Origin: Streptomyces sp. L2
GTDB lineage: Bacteria; Actinomycetota; Actinomycetes; Streptomycetales; Streptomycetaceae
Direction of reading: 5' to 3'
Assembly: GCF_004124325.1 (NCBI RefSeq)
Contig: NZ_QBDT01000001.1
Location: forward strand, 1 to 64,000
Length of the DNA stretch: 64,000 nucleotides
In this document: in pieces, positions 44,410 to 53,710 of the stretch
Layout of the letters: every line of letters starts with the position of its first letter
Numbering within the stretch: position 1 is the first letter of the stretch
Made by a program: the position numbers and the translations under genes
Notes under the pieces: model-generated
Told to the model about the DNA's origin: nothing
What the model saw: the letters and a program-made list of their open reading frames with translations, nothing else
Databases searched by the model: none

Positions 44410-45771
44410 TCACGAATTGGGCAGGCGGCGGAAGCGGTGGTCGCCCTGGTAGCCGACCGCCGGAATGCCCAGCAGGTCGTCCACGCCGGGGAAGTCCTCG
44501 CCCGCCTCGAACTGTGCGCCGTGCACCGAGGCGTTCTGCGGCGGACCCGTGTACGTGCCGGTGTGCGCGCTGCCCAGTTCCATGAGGTAGCCGCCCGTCG
44601 CCGAGGGACGGCGCCGGTCGCTGGCGACGACCTGCGTGGCGTAGGTGTTCATGGCGGCGACGCGCTCGTAGAGGGCGGTCGCCGACATCGTGGGGCGACG
44701 GGCCGGGCGGCCGTCCAGGCCCTTGACCCGGATGCGGTGCGTCCGGGCCGCCTCCAGCACCGCTCCCAGCCCGGTCGCGCCCAGGTTCATGCCGGCGTCG
44801 TAACGGGTGACGAACGCCCGCAGCTCGGGGCTCATGGTGCCGCCGGCGAGGTAGGCGTCGACGTGGGACTGGTAACCGTCGTCCCGGATGCTCTCCAGGT
44901 AGAGGGTGCGCACCCCGGCGGCCTGGATCTGCTCCATGTGCGAGCGCAGGAACTGCCAGACCAGCGCCGCGGAATGGGTGCCGCCGACGGCCACGCCCTC
45001 GAACCGCTCCAGCAGCGCGCGCAGGTCGCCCATCGCGTCCTCGGAACCGGCGCCGGCCAGTGTGTCCTCCACGGTCTGATGGCGCTGTTGCCGGGCCCCG
45101 GGCGTCTCCGTGTACGCGTCGCGTGTGGCTCGCGCGTCGCGGCCGAGCTGTGTGTCGCGGGCGTCCTGGCGGTTCCAGTGGCCGAGCGTTCGCGGGTCGG
45201 CGCGGCCGATGCCCTCCAGCACGTCGTTGCGCCCGGCCGTCGGGGGGACGTCCGGGGCCAGCCTGCGGATGTTGCCCAGGTTGTAGTGGAGCAGCGGATC
45301 GGTCTCCTGGAGCGTCTGCGGGTCCGCGTCGACGTCCACGCGCTGCTTGTGGCCGGCGTCCCGGGTGGCCTGCGGCAGGCTCTGCCATTCGGCCGCCGAC
45401 AGGGCGTTCGGTGTGCGGTCGCTCGCGCGGGAGGTACGGGGGCCCCGTACCCGTAGCGCGGGGCCCGGCGGGTGCTGGTGCAGTTCGTCCTGCCGCATGC
45501 GCTGGACCACGGGAGCGGGGCCCGACGGCGCCGCCGCGCGCTGGACGGGAGGTGTGTGGCCGCAGGCCGCGGTGTGCGTGTGCCGCTGTTCCTCGATGAC
45601 GCGGGACACCGCCGAGTTCCCGGCGAGACGCTGGAGTTGCAGCAGCGACTCGGCGGCCGTTCCGCCGCCGGACCGGGACTGTCCGGCGGACCGGGGCCGT
45701 CGCGCGGCCTTCGCGGCTCCAAGGGGCTGCGGTCCCTTCCCCTGTTCGTCACCGGTCTGCTGCGCCCGCAT
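44410..45771 (-). CDS. Putative contractile-injection-system cargo / toxin-like effector
   Basis: 453 aa, ATG 45771 with GGGGAGG. The N-terminus has ESLLQLQRLAGNSAVSRVIE, then EEQRHTHTAACGHTPPVQRA. The same order of elements (L-Q-x-x-x-G-N-x-A-V, His-rich CGH, PVQR) occurs in the DUF4157 protein at 54453, and L-Q-x-x-x-G-N-x-A-V is common in proteins loaded into extracellular contractile injection systems. A Pro-rich linker follows. The C-terminal half has VAVGGTHSAALVWQFLRSHM, GVRTLYLESIRDDGYQSHVD, MNLGATGLGAVLEAARTHRI and RRPTMSATALYERVAAMNTY, a layout like ChaN/Tiki-fold toxin domains. Enzyme function is not established. Confidence 0.65.
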   Translation of the reverse strand: MRAQQTGDEQGKGPQPLGAAKAARRPRSAGQSRSGGGTAAESLLQLQRLAGNSAVSRVIEEQRHTHTAACGHTPPVQRAAAPSGPAPVVQRMRQDELHQHPPGPALRVRGPRTSRASDRTPNALSAAEWQSLPQATRDAGHKQRVDVDADPQTLQETDPLLHYNLGNIRRLAPDVPPTAGRNDVLEGIGRADPRTLGHWNRQDARDTQLGRDARATRDAYTETPGARQQRHQTVEDTLAGAGSEDAMGDLRALLERFEGVAVGGTHSAALVWQFLRSHMEQIQAAGVRTLYLESIRDDGYQSHVDAYLAGGTMSPELRAFVTRYDAGMNLGATGLGAVLEAARTHRIRVKGLDGRPARRPTMSATALYERVAAMNTYATQVVASDRRRPSATGGYLMELGSAHTGTYTGPPQNASVHGAQFEAGEDFPGVDDLLGIPAVGYQGDHRFRRLPNS

Positions 45772-45966
45772 GCGTGCCTCCCCCTCTGGAACACGGACTG
45801 GGAACGTCCAGTGTCACCGCACTGCCCTGCCCGGCGGTACGTCCGGACGGGCAGGCACGGGTGCAGACCCCTTGCCCTCTCCGCGCGGGGCGCGGGGAGG
45901 ACCCGCCCGCCAGCGGTGCTCAGCCGTTCGGCCGGCCGGCAGCGCTCGACAGCACGGCCGACGGAC

Positions 45967-46209
45967 CTACGGTGCCGACAGGGTTGTGCGTTCGGCCTTC
46001 TCCAGCCAGCCGGTGTACCAGCGGGCGAACGTCACGAACGTCACCGGCACACCGTCGGCGTCGAGCAGCGGGGCGAGGTCGACGTCGTCCACCCGGCAGT
46101 CGGACCAGATCGTGCCACGGTGGCTGCCGCTGATGCTCAGCCACTCCCGCCGGGCGCAACCCAGGTGGGAGATCACGACGGCGTCGGCGGTGCGCTCCGG
46201 GGCGAACAT
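45967..46209 (-). pseudogene. SMI1/KNR4 (SUKH)-like protein, C-terminal part
   Basis: 80 aa from ATG 46209 with GGGAGG five bases upstream. The sequence VISHLGCARREWLSISGSHR, GTIWSDCRVDD and FVTFARWYTGWLEKAE matches the C-terminal half of SMI1/KNR4 proteins (G-C-x-x-x-x-x-L-x-V-x-G-x-x-x-G-x-x-W-x-D, then F-x-x-W-Y-x-x-W-L). The first half of the fold is missing, so it is either a short derivative or a remnant. SUKH proteins often give immunity to toxins, and the effector gene lies 195 nt downstream on the same strand. Assignment is moderate. Confidence 0.5.
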
Positions 46210-46526
46210 GACGACCTCCCAGCGCTCGTCCATCTGTGTCCACTGGCCCCGAACGTGCGGGCCCCCGAGTGGCGCACACGAGTGGTGGGCGTCCCTCCGC
46301 TCGCACAGGCTGGCCACGCCTGGTCGCCGTAGTCACGCGTCGGCCGGCGAGGCGCCGTGTGCCGGCCCGGATGGGGCGGCCTCGGACGTATGAGAGACGG
46401 GGTCACAGGGCGGAACAGGTCGTCGATCGATGGTGGCTGCCCTTCCCACGGGGCAGCGGCTGCGGGGCGGTACACGCGGGGGCACGGCATCCGCGCACGC
46501 GGCGGTACCTTCGGCGCGTGCGCGGC

Positions 46527-47600
46527 GGGGCCGCCCTCGCCGTTGCCGGTCCGGCGCTCTTGGGGGCGGCGGGTCCGGCCGCCGGCCGTGCCACGTCAGC
46601 CCTCGTCAGCAGCACACGGCCAGGACCTCCCGCGCGGTTCGTGCCCGGCCGCTCCCGAGCCGGTCCCCGGGCGGTGCGGGTTCCTGGAGGTGCCGGAGAA
46701 CCGCGCCCGCCCCGGCGGGCGGACCATCCGGCTGGCCGTGGTCATCGTTCCGGCCACGTCCGCGAAACCGGCCGAGGACCCGGTCGTGTTCATGGAGGGT
46801 GGACCCGGGGGCGACGCGATCGGGGCCATTCCCTTCCTGATCGACTCACGGGTGGACCGGGACCGCGATCTCATCGTCATGACCCAGCGGGGCGGCCTGT
46901 ACTCGCAGCCGAATCTCGCCTGCCCGGAGATCGACCGGTTCCAGGCTGACGCCGTAGGACTGCGCTACGACGCGCCGTCCACCGGACGGCTCCTCGTGCG
47001 CGCGACGGAGCAGTGCCGGAAGGGTCTGACGGCCGCCGGGGCCGATCTGAGCGCGTACAACACCACTGAGAACGCGGCTGACTTCGCCGACCTGCGCAAG
47101 GCGCTCGGCATCGGCCGTTGGACCGTCTACGGGTACTCCTACGGCACCGATCTGGCCCTCACCTATCCGCGCAGGCACCCCGCCGGGATCCGGTCGGTGG
47201 CCATCGACTCGGTCGCGCCTCCGCGGGTCGTGAGCCTGCCGTGGACCTGGGACAGCGCCAGGGAGGGGATCGACGCGATCTTCCGCGCCTGTGCGGCCCA
47301 GCCGCGCTGCAACAGCCGCTACCCCCACCTGCACCGCGCGCTGACGGAGCAGGTCCGCCGGCTGGAGGCGCATCCTCTGACGACGACGGCCGAGCCTCCC
47401 GGCGGAGGGGATCCGGTGAAGGTCGTCCTCGACGGGGGGCGCGCTGGTGAACCTTCTGGTCGCCGACGGTGGCGCCCTGCCGGCCGTCGACGTCCCCGCC
47501 GCGCTCGACGAACTCGCCCACAAAAACCCGGAGCGCTTCGCCCGCGCGCGTGCCGCCGGTGCGACGCCCACCACCGGCGAGTTCGCCTACGGCCTGACGA
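46527..47600 (+). pseudogene. TAP-type secreted alpha/beta hydrolase, first copy (frameshifted, 3' lost)
   Basis: GTG 46527 starts a signal-peptide-like stretch (GGAALAVAGPALLGAAGPAA). One base later in register, from about 46615, the mature enzyme reads CGFLEVPENRARPGGRTIRL, FMEGGPGG and the nucleophile elbow GYSYGTDLAL. A run of six G at 47434-47439 shifts the frame again (ALVNLLVADGGALPAVDVPA). The copy ends near FAYGL at about 47595, before the Asp and His of the triad and the TAP C-terminal domain. Family: tripeptidyl-aminopeptidase-like hydrolases of streptomycetes. Two shifts and truncation make it dead. Confidence 0.7.
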
Positions 47601-49116
47601 ACTCCTCCTCGCCGGCCTCGCCGTGGCGCCCGCCTCGGCCGGTCCCGCAGCCGCCGCGCCCCTCGGCACGGTCGCCCGGACAGCGGGCCACGCCCGCTTC
47701 GTGCCGGGGCCCTGCCCGAGAACCGCGGACCCGATTCCCGCTCTGGAGACCGCCCGCTGCGGCACACTCACCGTGCCCGAGAACCGGGGCCGGCCCAAGG
47801 GCCGGAAGATCACCCTCGCGGTCGCGATCGTGCCCGCGGCCACGCGCAGACCCGCGTCCGACCCGATCGTCTGGTTCGCCGGCGGGCCCGGCGACGACGC
47901 GGTCTCCGAGATCCCGCTGGCGCTCGCCGGCGGCCTGAACCACGACCGGGACGTGATCTTCATGTCCCAGCGGGGCACCTACTCGGCCGATCCGGCCCTC
48001 ACCTGCCCCGACATCGACGAGTTCAACGCCCGCGCCGTCGGCCTCGTCTACAACGCACCGTCGACGGGGAGGCTCCACGTCGAGGCGACGCGGGCCTGCC
48101 GTGAACGCCTGGCGAGCCGCGGAGTCGACCTCAGCGCCTACAACGGCACCGAGAGCTCCGCGGACTACGCCGACCTGCGCAAGGCGCTGGGCATCGGACA
48201 GTGGAACGTGTTCGGGATCTCGTACGGCACCGATCCGGCGCTCCTCTACACGCGCCTGCACCCCCAGGGCATCCGGTCGGTGGGCATCGACGGCGTCCTG
48301 CCGCCGTCCCTGGCGGGCGGAGGCGTGACCTGGAAGGCCGCCCGAGAGGGCTTCGACGGTCTGTTCAGGGCCTGTGCGGAGCAGCCCGCCTGCGACAGCC
48401 GCTATCCGCACCTCAAGGCCACCTTCGAACGCCTCGTCCTCGAACTCGACGCCCGGCCGGTCACCACCACCGTCACCCTTTCGGACCGGCCCGCCCCGGT
48501 GAAGGTCGTACTGGACGGCGCGGCCCTGGTGACCTGGCTGACCTCCGCCACCCATGTGGCGGCCGGAGTGCCCCGCTCCATCGACGAGTTGGCGCACGGC
48601 CGCCCGCAGCGGATCGCCGAGCAGTGGGCGGGCGGAAAGCTCAGCCCCCAGGCCACCGGCAGGGTCTCCCACGGGCTGGCCTACGGCGTCTTCTGCGGCG
48701 AGTGGACTCCGTACGAGAGCCAGGCCGACGTGATCCGGGCCGGCCGGCGCGCGTTCCCGTCGTTCCCCCGCTCCCTGCTGGCCAACGCTCCGCAGCTGCC
48801 CTTTGTGTACCCGGACTGCCGGGCCTGGGACGTGCCCGCGGCGCCGCCCTCGGTCCGGGACGTGACGCGCAGCGACATCCCGACGCTCGTCGTGTCGGGT
48901 GGGTTCGACGCCCAGACCGCGCCGAGCAACGGCCCGTACGTGGCACGTACGCTGAGCCGGTCCATCGCGCTCACGGTCCCCTACGTCGCCCACGTCGCGT
49001 ACGCCGAGTCGCCGTGTGCGCAGACGATCACCACGTCGTTCTTCGACACTCCGGCCTCGCCCCACACTCGATGCCTCGCGGGCCTCAAGCCGCCCACGTT
49101 CGACATCGGGACGTGA
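47601..49116 (+). pseudogene. TAP-type secreted alpha/beta hydrolase, second copy (start lost by fusion)
   Basis: About 500 residues, nearly complete: hydrophobic leader LLLAGLAVAPASAGPAAAAP, CGTLTVPENRGRPKGRKITL, WFAGGPGDDAV, nucleophile elbow GISYGTDPAL, acid Asp in VVSGGFDAQTAPSNG and a C-terminal His in VPYVAHVAYAESPC. The leader follows directly on codons of the first copy with no start codon or ribosome site of its own, so the upstream part of the gene was lost when the two copies fused. It may be made only as the tail of an out-of-frame or fused product. The mature enzyme would be active if exported. Confidence 0.6.
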
Positions 49117-49144
49117 GGGCCGGTTCCGTGATGGGGTGGTGACC

Positions 49145-50218
49145 ATGCGAGCCCACGAGAGGGTCCGGCGGCTTCGGGCCGAGGCGCAGGCCCTGGCCGG
49201 TGGAGTACGGGAGGCCTCTGCCGAGGCGGCCGTCCGGCGGGTCTTCGCCATCCAGGCCCAGGACGCCACGGCCGCCGACCTGGGCATCCGGGTGCGCGGC
49301 CGGGACGTCACCGCCCGCGCGATCCGCACGGCGTACGACGAGGACCGGAGCATCGTCCGCGGCTGGTACATGCGCGGCACCCTGCACACCGTCCCCAGCG
49401 ACGACGCCCACTGGGTCCTGAGGTTGCTGTCTCCTCGCATCCTTGCCGCGACCAGCCGCCGATATGGGCAACTCGGCCTGGACGAGGGTCTGCGCGTGCG
49501 TGCCGACGGTGTCATCCGGCGCGTTCTCGCCGGGCACGGTCCGCTGACCCGGGCCGAGTTGACCGAGCACCTCACCGCCCTCGGTGTCCCGCCGCACGGG
49601 CAGGCTCCGTTCCACCTCATCCGCCACGCGGCACTCACCGGCATCCTCTGCCACGGCCCGCGGCGCTCCGGCGAGGCCACCTATGTGCTGATCGACGACT
49701 GGCTGCCCCGCCCGGGCCGCCTACGGTGCGAAGGGGACACTGCTCTCGTGGAGCTGGCCCGTCGCTACCTGGCCGCGCACGCGCCCGCCGGGGTGGAGGA
49801 CTTCGCCACCTGGTCCGGGCTGCCGGTCTCCTGGGCGCGCAGGGCATGGAAACTGCTGGCGGAATCCGGCGCGGTGACCGAGTACGGCGGGTTGACCACG
49901 CTCGCCGGGCGGACGCGGGAAGCTCCCGACCCGTCCGACACCCCGGATGTCCGCTTGCTGCCCGCCTACGACAACTACCTGGTCGGCTACCGCACCCGCG
50001 AGGTCTCCGTCCCCGCCGACCGTCAGTCCCAGGTCTGGCCCGGAGGCGGCACCATCCGGCCCACCGTCATCGCCGACGGACTGGCCATCGCCACCTGGGC
50101 CCGTGGCTCCGGCGCGGCCCCCGTCAGAGTGGACGCCTTCGAGGACGTCCCCCCTCACCTCCAGCAGGGGATCGACGGGGAGACGGGAGCCGTCGTCCGC
50201 TTCCTCCGGGCCTGCTGA
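49145..50218 (+). CDS. Winged-helix DNA-binding / AlkZ-family DNA glycosylase-like protein
   Basis: 357 aa from ATG 49145. AVRRVFAIQAQDATAADLGI contains the Q-x-Q motif (QAQ) that is catalytic in AlkZ, a glycosylase unhooking interstrand cross-links. The family's three tandem winged helices are suggested by GWYMRGTLHTVPSDDAHWVL, HGPLTRAELTEHLTALGVPP and WSGLPVSWARRAWKLLAESG. LLPAYDNYLVGYRTR near the C-terminus is conserved in this group. Many streptomycetes carry several such proteins, some as self-resistance for DNA-damaging metabolites. No such cluster is evident here, so general repair is equally likely. Confidence 0.82.
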   Translation: MRAHERVRRLRAEAQALAGGVREASAEAAVRRVFAIQAQDATAADLGIRVRGRDVTARAIRTAYDEDRSIVRGWYMRGTLHTVPSDDAHWVLRLLSPRILAATSRRYGQLGLDEGLRVRADGVIRRVLAGHGPLTRAELTEHLTALGVPPHGQAPFHLIRHAALTGILCHGPRRSGEATYVLIDDWLPRPGRLRCEGDTALVELARRYLAAHAPAGVEDFATWSGLPVSWARRAWKLLAESGAVTEYGGLTTLAGRTREAPDPSDTPDVRLLPAYDNYLVGYRTREVSVPADRQSQVWPGGGTIRPTVIADGLAIATWARGSGAAPVRVDAFEDVPPHLQQGIDGETGAVVRFLRAC

Positions 50219-50273
50219 TGTGACGGTTCTCAGTCCGCGCGGGCTCACGGCACCGGGCCGTCCCCCTCGGTCC

Positions 50274-50405
50274 GGTGCCGTCCTCGCCTCGGGCCGGTGC
50301 CGTCTTCACCCCGGGCCGGTGCCGTCCTCGCCTCGGGCCGGTGCCGTCCTCACCCCGGGCCGGTGCCGTCCTCACCCCGGGCCGGTGCCGTCTTCACCCC
50401 GGGCC
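50274..50405. repeat. Six tandem copies of a 22-bp GC-rich repeat
   Basis: Six units of exactly 22 bp start at 50274, 50296, 50318, 50340, 50362 and 50384. Each begins GGTGCCGTC and ends CGGGCC, differing only at three interior positions (CTCGCCT, TTCACCC or CTCACCC). The array fills the gap between the convergent AlkZ-like and GH16 genes. The unit length is not a multiple of three and neither strand gives a credible protein. Confidence 0.9.
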
Positions 50406-50421
50406 GGGACCCTCGTACCTC

Positions 50422-52143
50422 TCAGGCCAGGGCGAACTTCTGGGCTGCGGTGCCGTTGCAGTCCCAGATCTGCAGGCGTGTGCCGTTCGCCGTCGCGCCC
50501 GACGGGGAGTCGATGCACCGGCCTGTCGTCGGGTTCCTCATCGATCCGTCGGCGTTGGCGACCCAGTTCTGGTAGCCGCCGCCGTTGCACGTGGCGAGCT
50601 GGAGCGGTGTGCCCGCGGCGTTGTTGCCGCCCGCGATGTCCAGGCACCGGCCGAGGGTCCGCAGCGTCTGGCCGTTCCACGTCCATTTCTGGTCGAGCGA
50701 GGTGGCCTGCTGGCAGTCCCAGAGCTGGACCGCGGTGCCGTCGCCGCCGGTGTCGTCGCCCGACACGTCCACGCACTTGCCGCCCGGGCCGTAGATGGGG
50801 GTGCCCATGGCGAACTTCTGGGCGCCGGAGCCGTTGCAGTCCCAGATCTGCAGGCGTGTGCCGTTCGCGGTCCCGCCCGACGGGGAGTCGATGCACCGGC
50901 CCGAGGTCGGATTGCGCAGGGATCCGTCGGTCTGCCGCACCCACGACTGGTAGCCGCCGCCGTTGCAGGTCGCGAGCTGGAGCGGTGTGCCCGCGGCGTT
51001 GTTGCCGCCCGCGATGTCCAGGCACCGGCCGAGGGTCCGCAAAGTCTGGCCGTTCCACGTCCAGTGCTGGTCCTTGGCCCCTGCCTGGCAGTCCCAGAGC
51101 TGGACCGCGGTGCCGTCGCCGCCGGTGTCGTCGCCCGACACGTCCACGCACTTGCCGCCCGGACCGGTGATCGTCTGGCCGGTCACCGAGCCACCGCCGC
51201 CGGAGCCGGGGCCCTTGTTGTACACGGCCACCGAGTCGATGACGAGTCTGCCGCCGGAGACGGTGGCCGCGTTCGGGCCGCCGCCGAAGGCGTCCGGGAA
51301 GCCGCCGCCCATGGCCAGGTCGTAGATGATGAAGAACGGGTGGTCGACCGCGTTGGACCAGGTCTTCGCGTCCACCTGGTCGGCGTTGACGGTGTAGAAG
51401 TTGTTCCCGTCGAGGTAGAACCGGATCTGTTCCGGTGACACCGAGCGGTCGATCTCCGTCGCGTAGTCGTGGAAGCCCGTCTGGCAGCCCGGGCAGGCGC
51501 GTTCGCCCGAGCCGATGCCGGTCGACTCGTGGCACGGGCCGCCCGGGTTCACGCCGCAGTGGAGGGTGCTGAAGACGGAGCTGCGGCCGTTGATGTCCTC
51601 CATGACGTCGATCTCGCCTGACGTCGGCCAGGACACTCCGCTGCGCAGCGGGGCGCCGAGCATCCAGAAGGCCGGCCAGTAGCCGGCGCCGTTGGCCGTG
51701 GTGACGTCGGGCTGTTGAAGGACGGACTCGATGCGGACGACTCCGCCGGCCGGGGCGCCGAACGTCGCCGCCTGGGTTTCCACGCGCCCGGACGTCCATC
51801 CCGCGCGCGGGTCGGAACCGGAGTGGTTGGCCTGCAGCACCAGGTGGCCCTGGCCGTCGTAGCGGACGTTCGAGGTGCTGTTGGTCATGGTCTCTATCTC
51901 ACCGGTGCCGAAGTTGCTGCCCGGCCCGGTGTCGTACTTCCACAGGTTCTGGTCGATGCCCGTCCCGGAAGCGACGTTGAAGTCGTCGCTCCAGGTGAGG
52001 GTGAATCCGGAGGGCGGCGAGGGGACGGCCGCCTCGGCGGTGGTGGCGGTGGCGGTGATCGCCACCGTGACCGCGAGGACCGCTAGGGCTGAGAGCGCTC
52101 TCTTCATCGCGCTGCGTCTGGGTCTCGCACCATGGGGTTGCAT
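50422..52143 (-). CDS. Secreted GH16 beta-glucanase with two C-terminal CBM13 domains
   Basis: 573 aa from ATG 52143, which has GGAAGG upstream; ATG 52107 lacks one. Residues 1-39 form a signal peptide with a twin-arginine-like n-region (RPRRSAMKRA). The GH16 domain (about 40-300) holds the catalytic E-I-D-x-x-E as GEIDVMED (E177, E182). A Gly/Ser linker leads to two ricin-B/CBM13 domains (about 310-440 and 445-573) with repeated GRCLDIAGGNNAAGTPLQL and Q-x-W units. Likely a laminarinase (beta-1,3-glucanase) acting on fungal or algal wall glucan. It lies beside a GH64 gene of matching function. The two CBM13 domains are almost identical in DNA. Confidence 0.88.
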   Translation of the reverse strand: MQPHGARPRRSAMKRALSALAVLAVTVAITATATTAEAAVPSPPSGFTLTWSDDFNVASGTGIDQNLWKYDTGPGSNFGTGEIETMTNSTSNVRYDGQGHLVLQANHSGSDPRAGWTSGRVETQAATFGAPAGGVVRIESVLQQPDVTTANGAGYWPAFWMLGAPLRSGVSWPTSGEIDVMEDINGRSSVFSTLHCGVNPGGPCHESTGIGSGERACPGCQTGFHDYATEIDRSVSPEQIRFYLDGNNFYTVNADQVDAKTWSNAVDHPFFIIYDLAMGGGFPDAFGGGPNAATVSGGRLVIDSVAVYNKGPGSGGGGSVTGQTITGPGGKCVDVSGDDTGGDGTAVQLWDCQAGAKDQHWTWNGQTLRTLGRCLDIAGGNNAAGTPLQLATCNGGGYQSWVRQTDGSLRNPTSGRCIDSPSGGTANGTRLQIWDCNGSGAQKFAMGTPIYGPGGKCVDVSGDDTGGDGTAVQLWDCQQATSLDQKWTWNGQTLRTLGRCLDIAGGNNAAGTPLQLATCNGGGYQNWVANADGSMRNPTTGRCIDSPSGATANGTRLQIWDCNGTAAQKFALA

Positions 52144-52204
52144 GTGTCGGCCCTTCCAAGGAAGTTGCGTGCTTTGACGGTCGGCGGCGTGGGTGCGGGT
52201 GGTG

Positions 52205-53431
52205 TCAGGTTCCGTCGGCGCCCAGCGTGATGCTCCACGAGGTGGGGGCGCTGTCCTGGAGGTGCCCGTCGACGGGGGCGGCCCCGGTGGGGCCGACGTC
52301 GTCGTAGGGGAAGGCGTATCCGATGTCGGCGTGGTCGTGGACGAGCCGCGCGTAATGGTTGGTGACGGGGTCCTGGTAGTAGCCGGAGGGCGGTACGCCG
52401 TCGGGCTGGTCGTTCCCTCCCGGGACCAGCAGGGAGCCGCGGTTGAACGCGGCGGCCAGCCGGGCGGCTATCGCCCCGCGGGCGTCCGCCCCGGAGTTGT
52501 AGAGGGGGCCGGACGCGCAGCCGAAGATGTCGGTGGCACTCGGTCTGGTGAACGGCACGCCGTTGGTGTCGAGTCCGGAGAAGACGATGGCGTCGCCGGA
52601 GACGGTGCCGGTGTAGGAGCCGATGCCGCCCTGCCCGTCGATGGTCAGCGGGGTGGAGGCGAAATGGCTCCAGACCCGGTTCAGGTAGTCGTCCCAGTAG
52701 GTGCCGAAGCCCACCGGTGAGTGCGTGGGCGACATCACGCGCAGCACCGCACCGGAGGCGTCGGTGACCACCAGCCTCTCCCAGGGGGCACCGTCGGCGG
52801 CGTGCTGCGCCCGTAGGCCGGAGGCGATGGCGGCGAGCGCACCGGTGGGCAGCGGGCTGACCGACTGGTCGCCGCCGCTGCCGGTGCTCGCCATCGAGAC
52901 GGGCAGCGCGACCATGTCGACGTAGGAGATGTTGGCGTAGAGATTGGCGCTGTTGTAGGTGAACTCGCAGAACGTCCAGTCGGTGGCCCAGTTGGGGTCG
53001 GAGCTGACCAGGGCCGGCTGGACCACGCCGGGTACGGGGCCCGGGTTGACGAAGAACTGGAGCTTCTGCCCGACCGAGAACCAGACGCGGCCGCCGATGA
53101 CGTAGTCGGTCAGCGTGACGTTGGTGGCGGCCGATCCGGAGGCGCCGAGCGCGATGGAGTAGTCGGCGATGGGGGTCACCGTCGTCGAGGGGTTGGGCAG
53201 CCGGTTCAGGACGCCGTCCGCCGAGACGAAGACGGGCCAGCCACTGCTGTCGGTGCCCGAGATGTAGGCGTGGACCACGTCGTGGCCGGAGTTGTTCGCC
53301 AGCCTCACGGGCAGCCGGGCACCCGCCGCCCGCGCGGTGGCGGCAAGAGGGGAGAGCGGGCTGAAGGGGGCGATGGCGGCCGTGGCGGTGGCGGCACCGG
53401 CAGCGGCCAGCAAAGTGCGTCGGGCAACCAC
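52205..53431 (-). CDS. Secreted GH64-family beta-1,3-glucanase
   Basis: 408 aa from GTG 53431 with GGAGGG. The N-terminus VARRTLLAAAGAATATAAIA is a signal peptide with Arg-Arg, probably Tat-type. The mature part has PVRLANNSGHDVVHAYISGT, GGRVWFSVGQKLQFFVNPGP, WTFCEFTYNSANLYANISYV and FGCASGPLYN with GAIAARLAAAFNRGSLL, all conserved in GH64 (laminaripentaose-producing, thaumatin-like barrel) enzymes. Together with the GH16 enzyme 61 nt downstream it would degrade beta-1,3-glucan. The promoter at 53510-53538 has a dyad exactly in its spacer. Confidence 0.87.
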   Translation of the reverse strand: MVARRTLLAAAGAATATAAIAPFSPLSPLAATARAAGARLPVRLANNSGHDVVHAYISGTDSSGWPVFVSADGVLNRLPNPSTTVTPIADYSIALGASGSAATNVTLTDYVIGGRVWFSVGQKLQFFVNPGPVPGVVQPALVSSDPNWATDWTFCEFTYNSANLYANISYVDMVALPVSMASTGSGGDQSVSPLPTGALAAIASGLRAQHAADGAPWERLVVTDASGAVLRVMSPTHSPVGFGTYWDDYLNRVWSHFASTPLTIDGQGGIGSYTGTVSGDAIVFSGLDTNGVPFTRPSATDIFGCASGPLYNSGADARGAIAARLAAAFNRGSLLVPGGNDQPDGVPPSGYYQDPVTNHYARLVHDHADIGYAFPYDDVGPTGAAPVDGHLQDSAPTSWSITLGADGT

Positions 53432-53509
53432 AGGGGCCCTCCCGGCGGGGGAATGGCTCGCGGAAGACGAGCGGCGGTGTTGAGCCGTGTGGGGTTCTGT
53501 GCGAGGGGG

Positions 53510-53538
53510 ACGCTATTGGACTGAACCAATACCGTCAA
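53510..53538 (-). promoter_or_regulatory. Sigma-70-type promoter with operator-like dyad in the spacer (glucanase genes)
   Basis: Read towards the glucanases: TTGACG (-35, 53538-53533), 17-nt spacer, TAGCGT (-10, 53515-53510). The stretch 53515-53530 is ATTGGTTCAGTCCAAT in that direction, with arms ATTGG/CCAAT, and agrees at 12 of 16 positions with my recollection of the DasR dre consensus ACTGGTCTAGACCAAT. Confidence 0.6.
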
Positions 53539-53710
53539 GATTCCGCGTCAGATCGCACCAACCGGCGTACGGAGAGGGCTGATCGGGTCGTTCCCGAGCG
53601 GCCGCGGCGCCTCGGGGCGAGGGCGCCACTTCGCGCGTCGGGGATGTTCCTCGCGCGAGCCTGGGAGTGTCGGCGGCCGCGGACGCTGCCGAAAGTCGCG
53701 CGCTTGGGGC

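Noticed and set aside
46357..49116. A single 919-aa two-domain secreted hydrolase
   Set aside because: The frame only joins two decayed gene copies. The first copy's signal peptide and its ALVNLLVADGG segment are in other frames, and no linker or proper start supports a true fusion.
50274..50405. CRISPR array
   Set aside because: The six 22-bp units are directly adjacent with no unique spacers, and no cas genes are nearby.
50275..51438. Long plus-strand frame beginning in the 22-bp repeats
   Set aside because: It runs antisense through the GH16 gene and is repetitive Pro/Arg/Ser-rich sequence.
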